Positions 21,042 through 28,921 of a stretch of 64,000 bases of DNA are shown piece by piece (within the stretch, counting starts at the first letter, position 1; each line of letters begins with the position of its first letter). This stretch comes from Serratia surfactantfaciens (GTDB lineage: Bacteria; Pseudomonadota; Gammaproteobacteria; Enterobacterales; Enterobacteriaceae). Location of the stretch: positions 4,464,001 through 4,528,000 of the forward strand of contig NZ_CP016948.1 in assembly GCF_001642805.2 (NCBI RefSeq), written 5' to 3'. The notes under the pieces are model-generated. The model was not told where the DNA came from. It ran no database searches and saw only the letters and a program-made list of their open reading frames with translations. Both the position numbers and the translations under genes were made by a program.

Positions 21042-21794
21042 TTACTCCGCACGCAAAATATTGACGTAATGGCGGGTGACGGCTTCCAGATCATCGCCCT
21101 GCAACGGGAATTCGATGCCGCGCGGCGCGTCGTGCGGCAGGCGGGCCAAGAGATCGCGCCAGCTGCCGTCGGTATCGTCCAGCGCCACGGCGCGCCAGCC
21201 GCGTGGGCCTTGGGTGGCGGCTTTGACGTGCACGTAACCGACGTGACGGGCCAGGCGATCGGCGGCGGCGAAGGCGTCTTGTCCTACCCACAGCCAGTTG
21301 GCCATATCGAAGGTCATGCTGACCGGCAGGTGGCTATCTTCCGCCGCATGGAAAAAGGCGTTCAGCATCGACAAAATGCCGCAGTCCGGCGTCTGGTCGT
21401 TTTCTACCACCAGCTTGACCGGATGTTGTTCCAGCGCCACTTTCAGCTCGGTAAAGTCGAAGCCGGGGCGGAAATGGCCGAGGGACAGCTTCAGCTGGCG
21501 CGCATTCAGCGCCTGTGCCTCCGCCAGCAGCGCCGGCAGGTTGGGGTTCAGCGTATGTTGCGGGGTGAACAGCGCCTCAGGGGCGGAATAGACGGAGAAC
21601 AGTTGCTGGCGCTCGATCTCCTGCGCCAGCGCCGGCAGACTGTCCAGCTCGCCGGCGGCGAACAGTTCGCGGCGGATCTCGACGCCGTCGGCGCCGGCAC
21701 CGGCGATGAGGGGCAACAGCGCGCGCTGGCCGCCGTGTTGTTTGACGGTATCGGTGCCGTAGGCGCCGGTGACCACGATGATTTCTGTTTTCAT
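21042..21794 (-). CDS. kguE: Sugar phosphate isomerase/epimerase KguE
   Basis: A 250-residue AP-endonuclease-2-like TIM-barrel protein of the xylose-isomerase-like family. Conserved metal-site residues include an Asp in VENDQTPD, DMANWLWVG, and a histidine in VGYVHVKA. It is the first gene of the operon, as in Pseudomonas, where KguE is an epimerase of unclear step. A PtxS-like operator lies 54-67 bp upstream. The reaction is not established. Confidence 0.87.
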   Translation of the reverse strand: MKTEIIVVTGAYGTDTVKQHGGQRALLPLIAGAGADGVEIRRELFAAGELDSLPALAQEIERQQLFSVYSAPEALFTPQHTLNPNLPALLAEAQALNARQLKLSLGHFRPGFDFTELKVALEQHPVKLVVENDQTPDCGILSMLNAFFHAAEDSHLPVSMTFDMANWLWVGQDAFAAADRLARHVGYVHVKAATQGPRGWRAVALDDTDGSWRDLLARLPHDAPRGIEFPLQGDDLEAVTRHYVNILRAE

Positions 21795-21847
21795 TTTGAC
21801 TCCTGAGGCGGCATTGTCGCCGCCGCTGCTGTTACCGATACGTTAAA

Positions 21848-21861
21848 TGGAACCGGTTCCA
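21848..21861. promoter_or_regulatory. PtxS-type operator in the kgu promoter region
   Basis: TGGAACCGGTTCCA is a perfect 14-bp palindrome matching the Pseudomonas PtxS operator TGAAACCGGTTTCA at 12 of 14 positions. It lies between the repressor gene and kguE, centred about 60 bp upstream of the kguE start. Confidence 0.88.
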
Positions 21862-21959
21862 GCGGAAAGCGACAGAGTGTAAAAATATGATCGCAATCAC
21901 GAAGCTGAGCAAAAAACAGCCGATGCGGAGGGGCGGTCAACGGCCCATGGGAAAGTCAG

Positions 21960-22994
21960 TCAGCGGGTGGTGGAGCCGCGGACGATCAGCTCGCCGGAGA
22001 ACATTTGATCGCCACTGGGGGCGGCCAGGCCCTGAATGCGCTGCACCAGCCGCTCCAGCGCCGCGTGCCCCATTTGGTAGGTGGGCTGCTTCAGCGTGGT
22101 GATGCCGACGCCCGCCAGCTCCGCCCACTCCAGTTCATCAAAGCCCAGCAGGCCGATGTCGTTACCCCACTGGATGCCCAGCCGGCGCATGGCGCGCGCC
22201 ACCTGCAGCGTCAGGGCGCCATTGGCGGAGATCACCGCCTTGCGCATGCCGCGATGGCGGCCGCTGAAATCGCTCAACACTTGCTCCAGCTTCTGCCGAT
22301 CGTTGAGCGGCGTTTCGGCCTGCTCCGCCAACAGCGCGGGGTGCTGCGCCATGGTATGCCTGAAGGCGTGCAGGCGTTCCAGACGGGTGTTGACCGTGCC
22401 GAGCGGCTCGCTGAGGAACAGGATCGCTTCGAAACCTTGTTGCAGCAGATGTTCGGTGGCGACGGTGGCGGCTTCGCGGTTGTTCAGGCCCACCACGTCG
22501 CAGGCGAAGTCGGGGATCTTGCGGTCGATCAGCACCATCGGCAGCATCGACTGTTGCAGCGTGGATAAGGCTTCCTCGCGCATGCCGACCGCGTTGACCA
22601 CGATGCCTTCCACCCGATAACTGCTGAGCAGCTGCAGATAGTGCTGCTCCTGATTGACTTCGTTGTTGGTGTTACACACCAGCAGGGTAAAACCGTGTTG
22701 GCGACAGGCGGCTTCAATACCGCGCATCACGTCCACCGAATAGGGGTTGGTGATATCGGCGAGGATCAGGCCGATCAGGCGGGTCTGGCCGCCTTTCAGG
22801 CTGCGCGCCATCTGGCTTGGCCGGTAGTCGAGCTGCTGAATGGCCTGTTCGATGCGCTGTTTGAGATCGTCGGAAAGCAGGTGCTGTTCACCATTCAGAT
22901 AGCGCGACACGCTGGTCTTGCCGGTTTTGGCGATGCTTGCCACATCGCTGATGGTGGCGCGTCCTGAGGCGCGCGTTGCCTTGCCTGTGCTCAC
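21960..22994 (-). CDS. ptxS: LacI-family repressor of ketogluconate use (PtxS-like)
   Basis: A 344-residue LacI/GalR regulator. The N-terminal helix-turn-helix reads TISDVASIAKTGKTSVSRYLNG, with the hinge RPSQMARSLKGG, followed by a periplasmic-binding-protein-like effector domain (LIGLILADITNPYSVDVMRG to FDELEWAELAGVGITTLKQP). It lies upstream of kguE on the same strand, as ptxS does in Pseudomonas, and the operator between them matches PtxS sites. The likely inducer is 2-ketogluconate. No second operator was seen in front of the gene itself. Confidence 0.87.
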   Translation of the reverse strand: MSTGKATRASGRATISDVASIAKTGKTSVSRYLNGEQHLLSDDLKQRIEQAIQQLDYRPSQMARSLKGGQTRLIGLILADITNPYSVDVMRGIEAACRQHGFTLLVCNTNNEVNQEQHYLQLLSSYRVEGIVVNAVGMREEALSTLQQSMLPMVLIDRKIPDFACDVVGLNNREAATVATEHLLQQGFEAILFLSEPLGTVNTRLERLHAFRHTMAQHPALLAEQAETPLNDRQKLEQVLSDFSGRHRGMRKAVISANGALTLQVARAMRRLGIQWGNDIGLLGFDELEWAELAGVGITTLKQPTYQMGHAALERLVQRIQGLAAPSGDQMFSGELIVRGSTTR

Positions 22995-23089
22995 AGCCGA
23001 TCTCTCCCGCGGTTAATTGCCAAGGAGACTACCATACCCGATGTGCGAGCGGGAATGTTGAAGGATAAGGAGAAAGTCGGGAGGAAGCG

Positions 23090-23112
23090 GCGGGGCGTCG
23101 GTTGCGCCCCGC
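23090..23112 (-). terminator. GC-rich hairpin after yiaD
   Basis: GCGGGGCG (23090-23097) and CGCCCCGC (23105-23112) form an 8-bp stem just past the yiaD stop. There is no T tract on the minus strand, so it is a weak or factor-assisted terminator. Confidence 0.45.
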
Positions 23113-23118
23113 ACGGGA

Positions 23119-23781
23119 TTACTGCAGCGGGCTGAGGGTGATCTCGACGCGACGGTTCTGCGCCTTGCCTTCCGCGGTGCTGTTGGAGGCGATCGGGTTG
23201 TCCGGGCCGGCGCCGGTGGTGCGAATACGGTTCGCCGCCACGCCCTGAGTGATCAGCGCGCTGGCTACGCCGTCGGCGCGCTGTTGCGACAGGTTCATGT
23301 TGAGCGAGCGAGAACCGGTGCTGTCGGTGTAGCCGACCACGTTGACCGCGGTTTTCGGATACTCTTTCAGCACCATGGCGACGCCGGTCAGGGTGTTGGC
23401 GCCCGCCGGTTTCAGCGTGGCGCTGCTGCTGTCGAAGGTCACGTTGTTCGGCATGTTCAGCACGATGTTGTCGCCCTGGCGGGTGACGCTGACGCCGGTG
23501 CCTTTCATCTTATCGCGCAGTTTGGCTTCTTGCACATCCATGTAATAACCCGCGCCGCCGCCGAGCGCCGCACCGGCCGCCGCGCCGATCAGCGCGCCTT
23601 TGCCGCGATCTTTCTTGGAGGAGGACAGCACGCCGACGCCGGCGCCCAGTGCGGCCCCGAGGCCTGCACCGATACCGGATTTACCGACTTCGGATTCGCC
23701 GGTGTAAGGGTTGGTGGTACAGGCCGACAGGGTGAGCGCTACGCTCACTGCGCCGGCAATAATGGCAATGCGTTTTTTCAT
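23119..23781 (-). CDS. yiaD: OmpA-family lipoprotein YiaD
   Basis: A 220-residue outer-membrane lipoprotein (E. coli YiaD 219). The signal MKKRIAIIAGAVSVALTLSAC ends in a lipobox. Next comes a glycine-rich glycine-zipper stretch (residues about 40-85: GIGAGLGAALGAG, GAAAGAALGGGAG) and then an OmpA C-terminal peptidoglycan-binding domain with VVGYTDSTGS and NRRVEITL. The E. coli gene is a multicopy suppressor of a bamD mutation. Start at 23781 chosen by lipobox and length. It lies next to the kgu operon; in E. coli it lies next to ghrB. Confidence 0.95.
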   Translation of the reverse strand: MKKRIAIIAGAVSVALTLSACTTNPYTGESEVGKSGIGAGLGAALGAGVGVLSSSKKDRGKGALIGAAAGAALGGGAGYYMDVQEAKLRDKMKGTGVSVTRQGDNIVLNMPNNVTFDSSSATLKPAGANTLTGVAMVLKEYPKTAVNVVGYTDSTGSRSLNMNLSQQRADGVASALITQGVAANRIRTTGAGPDNPIASNSTAEGKAQNRRVEITLSPLQ

Positions 23782-24027
23782 GTTCTTGTCCTTAATGGCA
23801 TCAAAATCTGTACGCGCCGGCCCAAAACGGGGGCGCAAAAAATGGGCGCCGCGGGAAGCCCGCGCCACCGCGCTACTATGACGCGCTGGTTCGCCGGCAG
23901 TTCCGGAGAAAAGCGTGACAAATGATGAGCGCGGGGGAGTGCTGGGGGGTGTTATGCGACAAAATGCCGGGCGGCGCCATGCAGCGGATTCCTAATTGCG
24001 CGCCGCCGGGGTGTGAATGCGCCTTTT

Positions 24028-24480
24028 TTAACCGCAACCGGTTGAATTTTCGATTGCCGGCCAGTTCATGATCAGCGTATAGGCCAGGGTTTCGTCGTTG
24101 AACAGGCGCTGCGTCACCTGAAAACCGTGCTTGTGGTAGAACGCGCAGGCGCGCAGGTTCTGCTGATAAACCTCCAGGCTGAGCCGGCGGTAGCGCTGCT
24201 GCACATGCGCCATCAGCGCCTGGGCGACGCCGCGGCCGTGGAACGCCCGATCGACGAACAGCGCGCCGATGAACTGCTCGTCCAGCACGCTGATAAAGCC
24301 GACGATCTCGTCGTCATGCCAGCAGGCCCAGCTTTGCGCGCGCGGCAGGTAGTTTTCTCGTACCAGCGCGGCGCTCTCGCGCCAGTATTTTTCCGCCACG
24401 AACGGATGGGCGGCGATGGTGCTGGGCAGCCACAGCGCCATCAGCCGGTCGATATCCTCCAGGCCGCTGGGGCGGATCAC
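24028..24480 (-). CDS. yiaC: GNAT lysine acetyltransferase YiaC
   Basis: A GCN5-related N-acetyltransferase of 150 residues; E. coli YiaC acetylates protein lysines and affects motility. The acetyl-CoA loop is VDRAFHGRGVAQALM, with the C-terminal LEVYQQNLRACAFYHKHGF. An ATG at 24504 would add eight residues, but alignment with the E. coli start (MIREAQ) favours the GTG at 24480, which overlaps the tag stop as GTGA, a classic coupling arrangement. The choice of start is inference. Confidence 0.88.
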   Translation of the reverse strand: MIRPSGLEDIDRLMALWLPSTIAAHPFVAEKYWRESAALVRENYLPRAQSWACWHDDEIVGFISVLDEQFIGALFVDRAFHGRGVAQALMAHVQQRYRRLSLEVYQQNLRACAFYHKHGFQVTQRLFNDETLAYTLIMNWPAIENSTGCG

Positions 24481-25043
24481 CGTGGCTTTGGGTAGCACAT
24501 GCACCCCGTCAGGTGATCGTTCACCAGCCCGCTGGCCTGCATGAAGGCGTAACAGATGGTGGAGCCGATAAACTTGAAGCCGCGCTTTTTCAGCGCCTTG
24601 GACATGGCGTCGGACTGCTCGGTTTTAGCCGGGACCTGGCTTAGCGCTTGCCAGCGGTTGAGCTGCGGTTGGCCGCCGACGAAATCCCAAATGAAGGTGA
24701 CGAAATTCTCCCCGGCCTCCTCCATCGCCAGATAGGCCCTGGCGTTGGTGATAATGGCTTCTATCTTGCCGCGATGGCGGATGATGCCGCTGTCCTGCAG
24801 CAATCGTTCCACGTCCTGCTCGCTCATGGCGGCGACCCGCTGCGGATCGAACTGGTGGAAAGCGCGGCGGTAGTTCTCGCGCTTTTTCAGCACGGTGATC
24901 CAGGAAAGGCCGGCCTGTTGCCCCTCCAGACAGAGCATTTCAAACAGCTCGCGCGCGTCGGTGGTGGGCGCGCCCCATTCCTTGTCGTGATACTCGAGAT
25001 ACAACGGATCGGCCGTCACCCAACCGCAACGTTCGTCTGCCAT
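24477..25043 (-). CDS. tag: DNA-3-methyladenine glycosylase I
   Basis: Tag excises 3-methyladenine from alkylated DNA as the first step of base excision repair. It has 188 residues (E. coli 187). The start MADERCGWVTADPLYLEYHDKEWG carries the first Zn-ligand Cys; the C-terminal histidine and cysteine ligands are in HLTGCMCYP. A longer upstream in-frame start was rejected because homologues begin here and AAGGACA-type sequence precedes the ATG. It overlaps yiaC by 4 bp. Confidence 0.96.
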   Translation of the reverse strand: MADERCGWVTADPLYLEYHDKEWGAPTTDARELFEMLCLEGQQAGLSWITVLKKRENYRRAFHQFDPQRVAAMSEQDVERLLQDSGIIRHRGKIEAIITNARAYLAMEEAGENFVTFIWDFVGGQPQLNRWQALSQVPAKTEQSDAMSKALKKRGFKFIGSTICYAFMQASGLVNDHLTGCMCYPKPR

Positions 25044-25134
25044 CCTGAATGTCCTTATGCTGTATTTATGAACAGTAATCATCGCTCGAAGCGGCGAACT
25101 TGGCAAGCCTCTGATTGTTTTGTCATCAGCCCGC

Positions 25135-25164
25135 TTGACGTGACGGAAAAGCCGACAATAGTTA
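25135..25164 (+). promoter_or_regulatory. Candidate sigma-70 promoter for the GDSL autotransporter
   Basis: TTGACG (25135-25140) and TAGTTA (25159-25164) are 18 bp apart, about 75 bp before the start codon. The -35 is good and the -10 is mediocre. Confidence 0.35.
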
Positions 25165-25239
25165 CTACATGGCCGGTGGAAAACCGGTCAACGATAAAAA
25201 CGATATTGCCTTCATTTGCAGGCTCTCAGGAGTCGATTC

Positions 25240-27228
25240 ATGCCTCTAAAAATAACGTGCATGCCCCGCCCGGCGGCGCTTGCAGTGGCGCTACTTTGCA
25301 GTGTGACCCTTCCGGCTCAGGCGTATGACCAACTCTACGTCTTTGGCGACAGCCTGAGCGATACCGGCAACAACGGCCGGTTCACCTATGACGGCAGCCA
25401 GCATCTGCTGTACGACGAGGCGTTGGCGCAGCGCATCGGCGCGGCGCTGGTGGCTTCGGACAACGGCGGTGAAAACTATGCCGCCGGCGGCGCCGTGGCG
25501 GTGCCGGGCCTGAATCCGGTCGATAATACCCAGGATCAGGTGCAGCGCTATCTGAACCGGGTTAACGGCCAGGCCGATGGCGACGGTTTGTACATTCATT
25601 GGATCGGCGGTAACGATCTGGCGGCGGCGGCGTTGAACGCCGCGACCGCACCCGGTGTGGCCTATAACAGCGCGGCGGCCGCCGCCGCGCAGGTGCATTC
25701 GCTGCTGAACGCCGGCGCCGGCACGGTGATCGTGCCGACGGTGCCGAACATCGGCTCCACGCCGCAGCTGATGGAGTTGATCATTCAACAGGCACTGTCT
25801 CCGGTGCAGGGGGCGGCAATCCAGGCGGCCTACGCCACGCTCAATTCGCTGGCGACGCCGGACAACGCGTCACGCACGCAGGCGATCCACGCGGCGTTGG
25901 CCGCTGCGGCGAAGCAGGGCAGCGCCATTCCTCAGGTGCAGCAGGCGATCGCCACCCAGCTCATCGCGGCGTATGACAGCCTGAGCGCGCAGGCCGGTCA
26001 GCTGACCGATTTCTATAATCAAAGTGAAGACCGTTTGCTGGCGCAGGGCGGCGGCAATATCGTGCGGGTGGACGTCAACAAACTGTTTGCCGAAGCGATC
26101 GCCAATCCGGCGCAGTTCGGCTTCGCCAACACCGCCGGCATGGCTTGTCCGCCGGGCGTTTCCTCGGCGGTCTGCCGTTCCGACATGCCCGGCTTCGATG
26201 CCAGCCAATCCTATCTGTTCTCCGACCACTTCCACCCGAGCCCGCAGGCGCACCTGCTGATTGCGGATTATATCCAGGCGGTGTTGGATGGCCCGGCGCA
26301 GGTGGTGGCGCTGAATCAGGCGACGGCGGCGATGGCGCGCGACAGCCGCGCCACGCTCGACAGCCGCTTCCAGCAGCTGCGCCACGGCGAAAACCCGCAG
26401 GGCTCGCTGGGCGTGTTCGGCGGTTACGCCGGCCAGCACTACGACTATGCCGATAACCGGGCGGCGGGGGACGGCAACGCCACCACCCACAACCTGACCG
26501 TCGGCGTGGACTATCAGCTGACCGACGGCTGGTTGATCGGTGCGTTGATCGCCGGTTCCAACGACGATCAGCATCCTTCCAGCCGTTATGATTACAAGGC
26601 GCGTGGGCTGCTGCTGTCGGCCTTCAGTTCGCTGGCGATATTCGAGCACGGTTGGGTCAACGCCGATCTGCACTATGCGGCGATGGATTATGACGATATT
26701 CGCCGCAGCATGCGGCTGGGGCCGCTGACGCGTACCGAAACCGGTTCGACTTCCGGCAAGCAGTGGGGCGCGCGCGTGACTGCCGGCTATGACTTCCCGA
26801 TCGCTTCTTACCTGACCACCGGGCCGGTGGCGCAGTTCGCCTGGGATTACAGCCGCGTTTCCGGCTACAGCGAAGACGGCGATGACAGCACCGCCATGCG
26901 CTTCAACGATCAAACCTACCACTCGCAGATTGGTGCGCTGGGCTGGCGGCTGGATACGCAATTCGGCGTATTTAACCCTTATGCGGAAGTGAGCTATCAG
27001 CATCAGTTCGGCGACGACGTCTACCGCGCCGGCGGTGGCCTGAAATCGACGCAAACCTCGTTTACCCGCGACAGTGCGGGCCAGGACAAAAACTGGGTGG
27101 ATGTCACGCTGGGGGCCAACATGCCGCTGACGGACAGGGTATCGGCCTTCGCCACCGTCTCGCAAACCGGCGGGCTGAGCAGCGGCGAGCAGTTTATGTA
27201 TAACGTCGGCGTCAGCGCGCGTTTTTGA
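25240..27228 (+). CDS. GDSL-type esterase/lipase autotransporter (EstA-like)
   Basis: A 662-residue type Va autotransporter. A signal peptide (residues 1-28, ending in LPAQA) is followed by an SGNH/GDSL hydrolase passenger: block I FGDSLSDTGNN (Ser38), block III GGND and block V DHFHPSPQAH, giving a Ser-Asp-His triad. From about residue 390 a 12-strand beta-barrel follows (LGVFGGYAGQHYDY onward), ending with the outer-membrane signature NVGVSARF with terminal Phe. The ATG at 25240 has CAGGAG upstream; an in-frame TTG at 25216 is rejected. By family it should be an outer-membrane-anchored lipase/esterase displayed on the surface, like Pseudomonas EstA. Confidence 0.92.
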   Translation: MPLKITCMPRPAALAVALLCSVTLPAQAYDQLYVFGDSLSDTGNNGRFTYDGSQHLLYDEALAQRIGAALVASDNGGENYAAGGAVAVPGLNPVDNTQDQVQRYLNRVNGQADGDGLYIHWIGGNDLAAAALNAATAPGVAYNSAAAAAAQVHSLLNAGAGTVIVPTVPNIGSTPQLMELIIQQALSPVQGAAIQAAYATLNSLATPDNASRTQAIHAALAAAAKQGSAIPQVQQAIATQLIAAYDSLSAQAGQLTDFYNQSEDRLLAQGGGNIVRVDVNKLFAEAIANPAQFGFANTAGMACPPGVSSAVCRSDMPGFDASQSYLFSDHFHPSPQAHLLIADYIQAVLDGPAQVVALNQATAAMARDSRATLDSRFQQLRHGENPQGSLGVFGGYAGQHYDYADNRAAGDGNATTHNLTVGVDYQLTDGWLIGALIAGSNDDQHPSSRYDYKARGLLLSAFSSLAIFEHGWVNADLHYAAMDYDDIRRSMRLGPLTRTETGSTSGKQWGARVTAGYDFPIASYLTTGPVAQFAWDYSRVSGYSEDGDDSTAMRFNDQTYHSQIGALGWRLDTQFGVFNPYAEVSYQHQFGDDVYRAGGGLKSTQTSFTRDSAGQDKNWVDVTLGANMPLTDRVSAFATVSQTGGLSSGEQFMYNVGVSARF

Positions 27229-27367
27229 ATGGATTGCCTGCAGAGCGCGTTTGCCAAAGGCGCGCTAAATGGCAATGCGTAAGCGATACGTTCGTATAAG
27301 GGAAGCTAATTAAGAGGAAGCGGACGGGAATTAATTATGCGGGCCGTCATGACGCTGACGGAAATAC

Positions 27368-27397
27368 AAAAAAAAACTGATCCTATGAAAGGATCAG
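27368..27397 (-). terminator. Rho-independent terminator, minus strand
   Basis: A 7-bp stem CTGATCC/GGATCAG with nine T in the minus-strand transcript. It faces away from glyQ and the esterase gene, so it must serve a transcript starting inside the gap. Confidence 0.85.
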
Positions 27398-27430
27398 GTA
27401 GCCACTTGGCCAACACCAGGGAAAATTTTA
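27368..27430 (-). ncRNA. Candidate small RNA (about 60-65 nt)
   Basis: On the minus strand a consensus -35 TTGACA (27463-27458) is followed 15 bp later by TACAAT (27442-27437). About 60 bases downstream lies a textbook terminator: CTGATCC (27377-27383) and GGATCAG (27391-27397) pair around a 7-base loop, with a run of nine T (A on plus, 27368-27376). No start codon with a ribosome site lies between them. The body contains a TTGGCCAA palindrome. The size and terminator U-tail fit an Hfq-binding sRNA. No known sRNA family is recognised. Confidence 0.6.
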
Positions 27431-27436
27431 ATTATT

Positions 27437-27463
27437 ATTGTATAACCAAAGATTAACTGTCAA
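27437..27463 (-). promoter_or_regulatory. Sigma-70 promoter of the candidate small RNA
   Basis: A perfect -35 TTGACA at 27463-27458. The best -10 is TACAAT at 27442-27437 (15-bp spacer); AATAAT or CAATAA at 17-18 bp spacing are alternatives. Transcription would start near 27430. Confidence 0.6.
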
Positions 27464-27994
27464 TGGGTTTCTGTGGCTCATTGTTGGCGTATTACATATC
27501 CGCTTGTTTCTCCTCGAGTCGCTGCATCGGCCCGTCGCGTGATATCGCCTTATTTTTCACGATATAAGAAATAATTTGGCGCTTAGTCACATTATCTGCC
27601 GGTGAGGCGAGTTTTTTAGTTGATAAAATTAACAAAAATAACATTGGCGTAACTTTGCCCTGTGGCAAATATAAGCATGTGTGCATTTCAATCTGCGTAA
27701 ATAGGGTTGATGAGAACAGGTGCTGTGGGCGAATAAGTGACGATTTAAGCAACGATTAGTCTCGTTTTTTGTTAAGTTATTCTAATGTTTTTGGCGGGCC
27801 GTATTTTCGCCACGTTCGTCGCCGGTGAAATAAGCCGGCTAACCGGCGTCCTGTCCTGCGCGCGCCGCGCGCGAAAATCCAGCGCTTCTCGCCCCGATTC
27901 GCACTTGTTGCCGGATTCTGGCTGTATATCTTACGGTCAACGGGTATACTGGCTCATTCCATCTAAATCCACTTGTATCGCGTGCGAATTCAAC

Positions 27995-28912
27995 ATGCAA
28001 AAGTTTGATACCAAGACCTTCCAGGGCCTGATCCTGACACTGCAGGATTATTGGGCGCGCCAGGGCTGCACCATCGTTCAACCATTGGACATGGAAGTCG
28101 GCGCGGGAACCTCACACCCGATGACGTGCCTGCGTGCACTGGGGCCGGAGCCGATGGCCGCCGCCTACGTGCAGCCATCCCGCCGTCCGACCGACGGCCG
28201 CTACGGCGAAAACCCGAACCGTCTGCAGCACTACTACCAGTTCCAGGTGGTGATTAAGCCATCGCCGGACAACATTCAGGAACTCTACCTGGGCTCGTTG
28301 AAAGAGCTGGGTCTGGATCCGACCATCCACGACATCCGCTTCGTGGAAGACAACTGGGAAAACCCGACGCTCGGCGCCTGGGGCCTGGGTTGGGAAGTGT
28401 GGCTGAACGGCATGGAAGTGACGCAGTTCACCTACTTCCAGCAGGTCGGCGGCCTGGAGTGCAAGCCGGTAACCGGCGAGATCACCTACGGTCTGGAGCG
28501 TCTGGCGATGTACATCCAGGGCGTGGACAGCGTGTATGATCTGGTGTGGAGCAACGGCCCGCTGGGCGTCACCACCTACGGCGACGTGTTCCACCAGAAC
28601 GAAGTGGAGCAGTCCACCTACAACTTCGAATACGCCGACGTCGACTTCCTGTTCTCCTGCTTCGAGCAGTACGAGAAAGAGGCCCAGTCGCTGCTGGCGC
28701 TGGAAAAACCGCTGCCGCTGCCGGCCTACGAACGCATCCTGAAGGCGGGTCATACCTTCAACCTGCTGGACGCGCGCAAGGCGATTTCGGTGACCGAGCG
28801 TCAACGCTACATTCTGCGCATCCGCACGCTGACCAAAGCCGTTGCCGAAGCCTACTACGCTTCCCGCGAAGCGCTGGGCTTCCCGATGTGCAACAAGAAG
28901 AACGAGAACTAA
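27995..28912 (+). CDS. glyQ: Glycyl-tRNA synthetase alpha subunit
   Basis: The catalytic alpha subunit of the alpha2beta2 bacterial glycyl-tRNA synthetase, which charges tRNA-Gly. It has 305 residues (E. coli 303). The class II motifs are visible, such as [21 protein letters not shown] and the glycine/ATP-site region [21 protein letters not shown]. The ATG at 27995 gives [20 protein letters not shown]; a long upstream in-frame extension is rejected. glyS follows after 9 bp. Confidence 0.98.
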   Translation: MQKFDTKTFQGLILTLQDYWARQGCTIVQPLDMEVGAGTSHPMTCLRALGPEPMAAAYVQPSRRPTDGRYGENPNRLQHYYQFQVVIKPSPDNIQELYLGSLKELGLDPTIHDIRFVEDNWENPTLGAWGLGWEVWLNGMEVTQFTYFQQVGGLECKPVTGEITYGLERLAMYIQGVDSVYDLVWSNGPLGVTTYGDVFHQNEVEQSTYNFEYADVDFLFSCFEQYEKEAQSLLALEKPLPLPAYERILKAGHTFNLLDARKAISVTERQRYILRIRTLTKAVAEAYYASREALGFPMCNKKNEN

Positions 28913-28921
28913 GAGGCAGCC

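Larger units (their letters stand above)
27229..27994. other. AT-rich 766-bp intergenic region before glyQ
   Basis: Much more AT-rich than its surroundings. It contains an AGCGCG/CGCGCT hairpin after the esterase gene (27244-27266), a candidate minus-strand small RNA (27368-27463), and the leader of glyQ with a possible -10 TATACT (27945-27950). An 86-codon minus frame at 27492-27752 starts with TTG, lacks a ribosome site and is not credited. Confidence 0.6.

Noticed and set aside
27492..27752. 86-codon minus-strand ORF in the glyQ upstream gap
   Set aside because: It starts with TTG, has no ribosome site, and its composition looks like translated AT-rich noncoding DNA.
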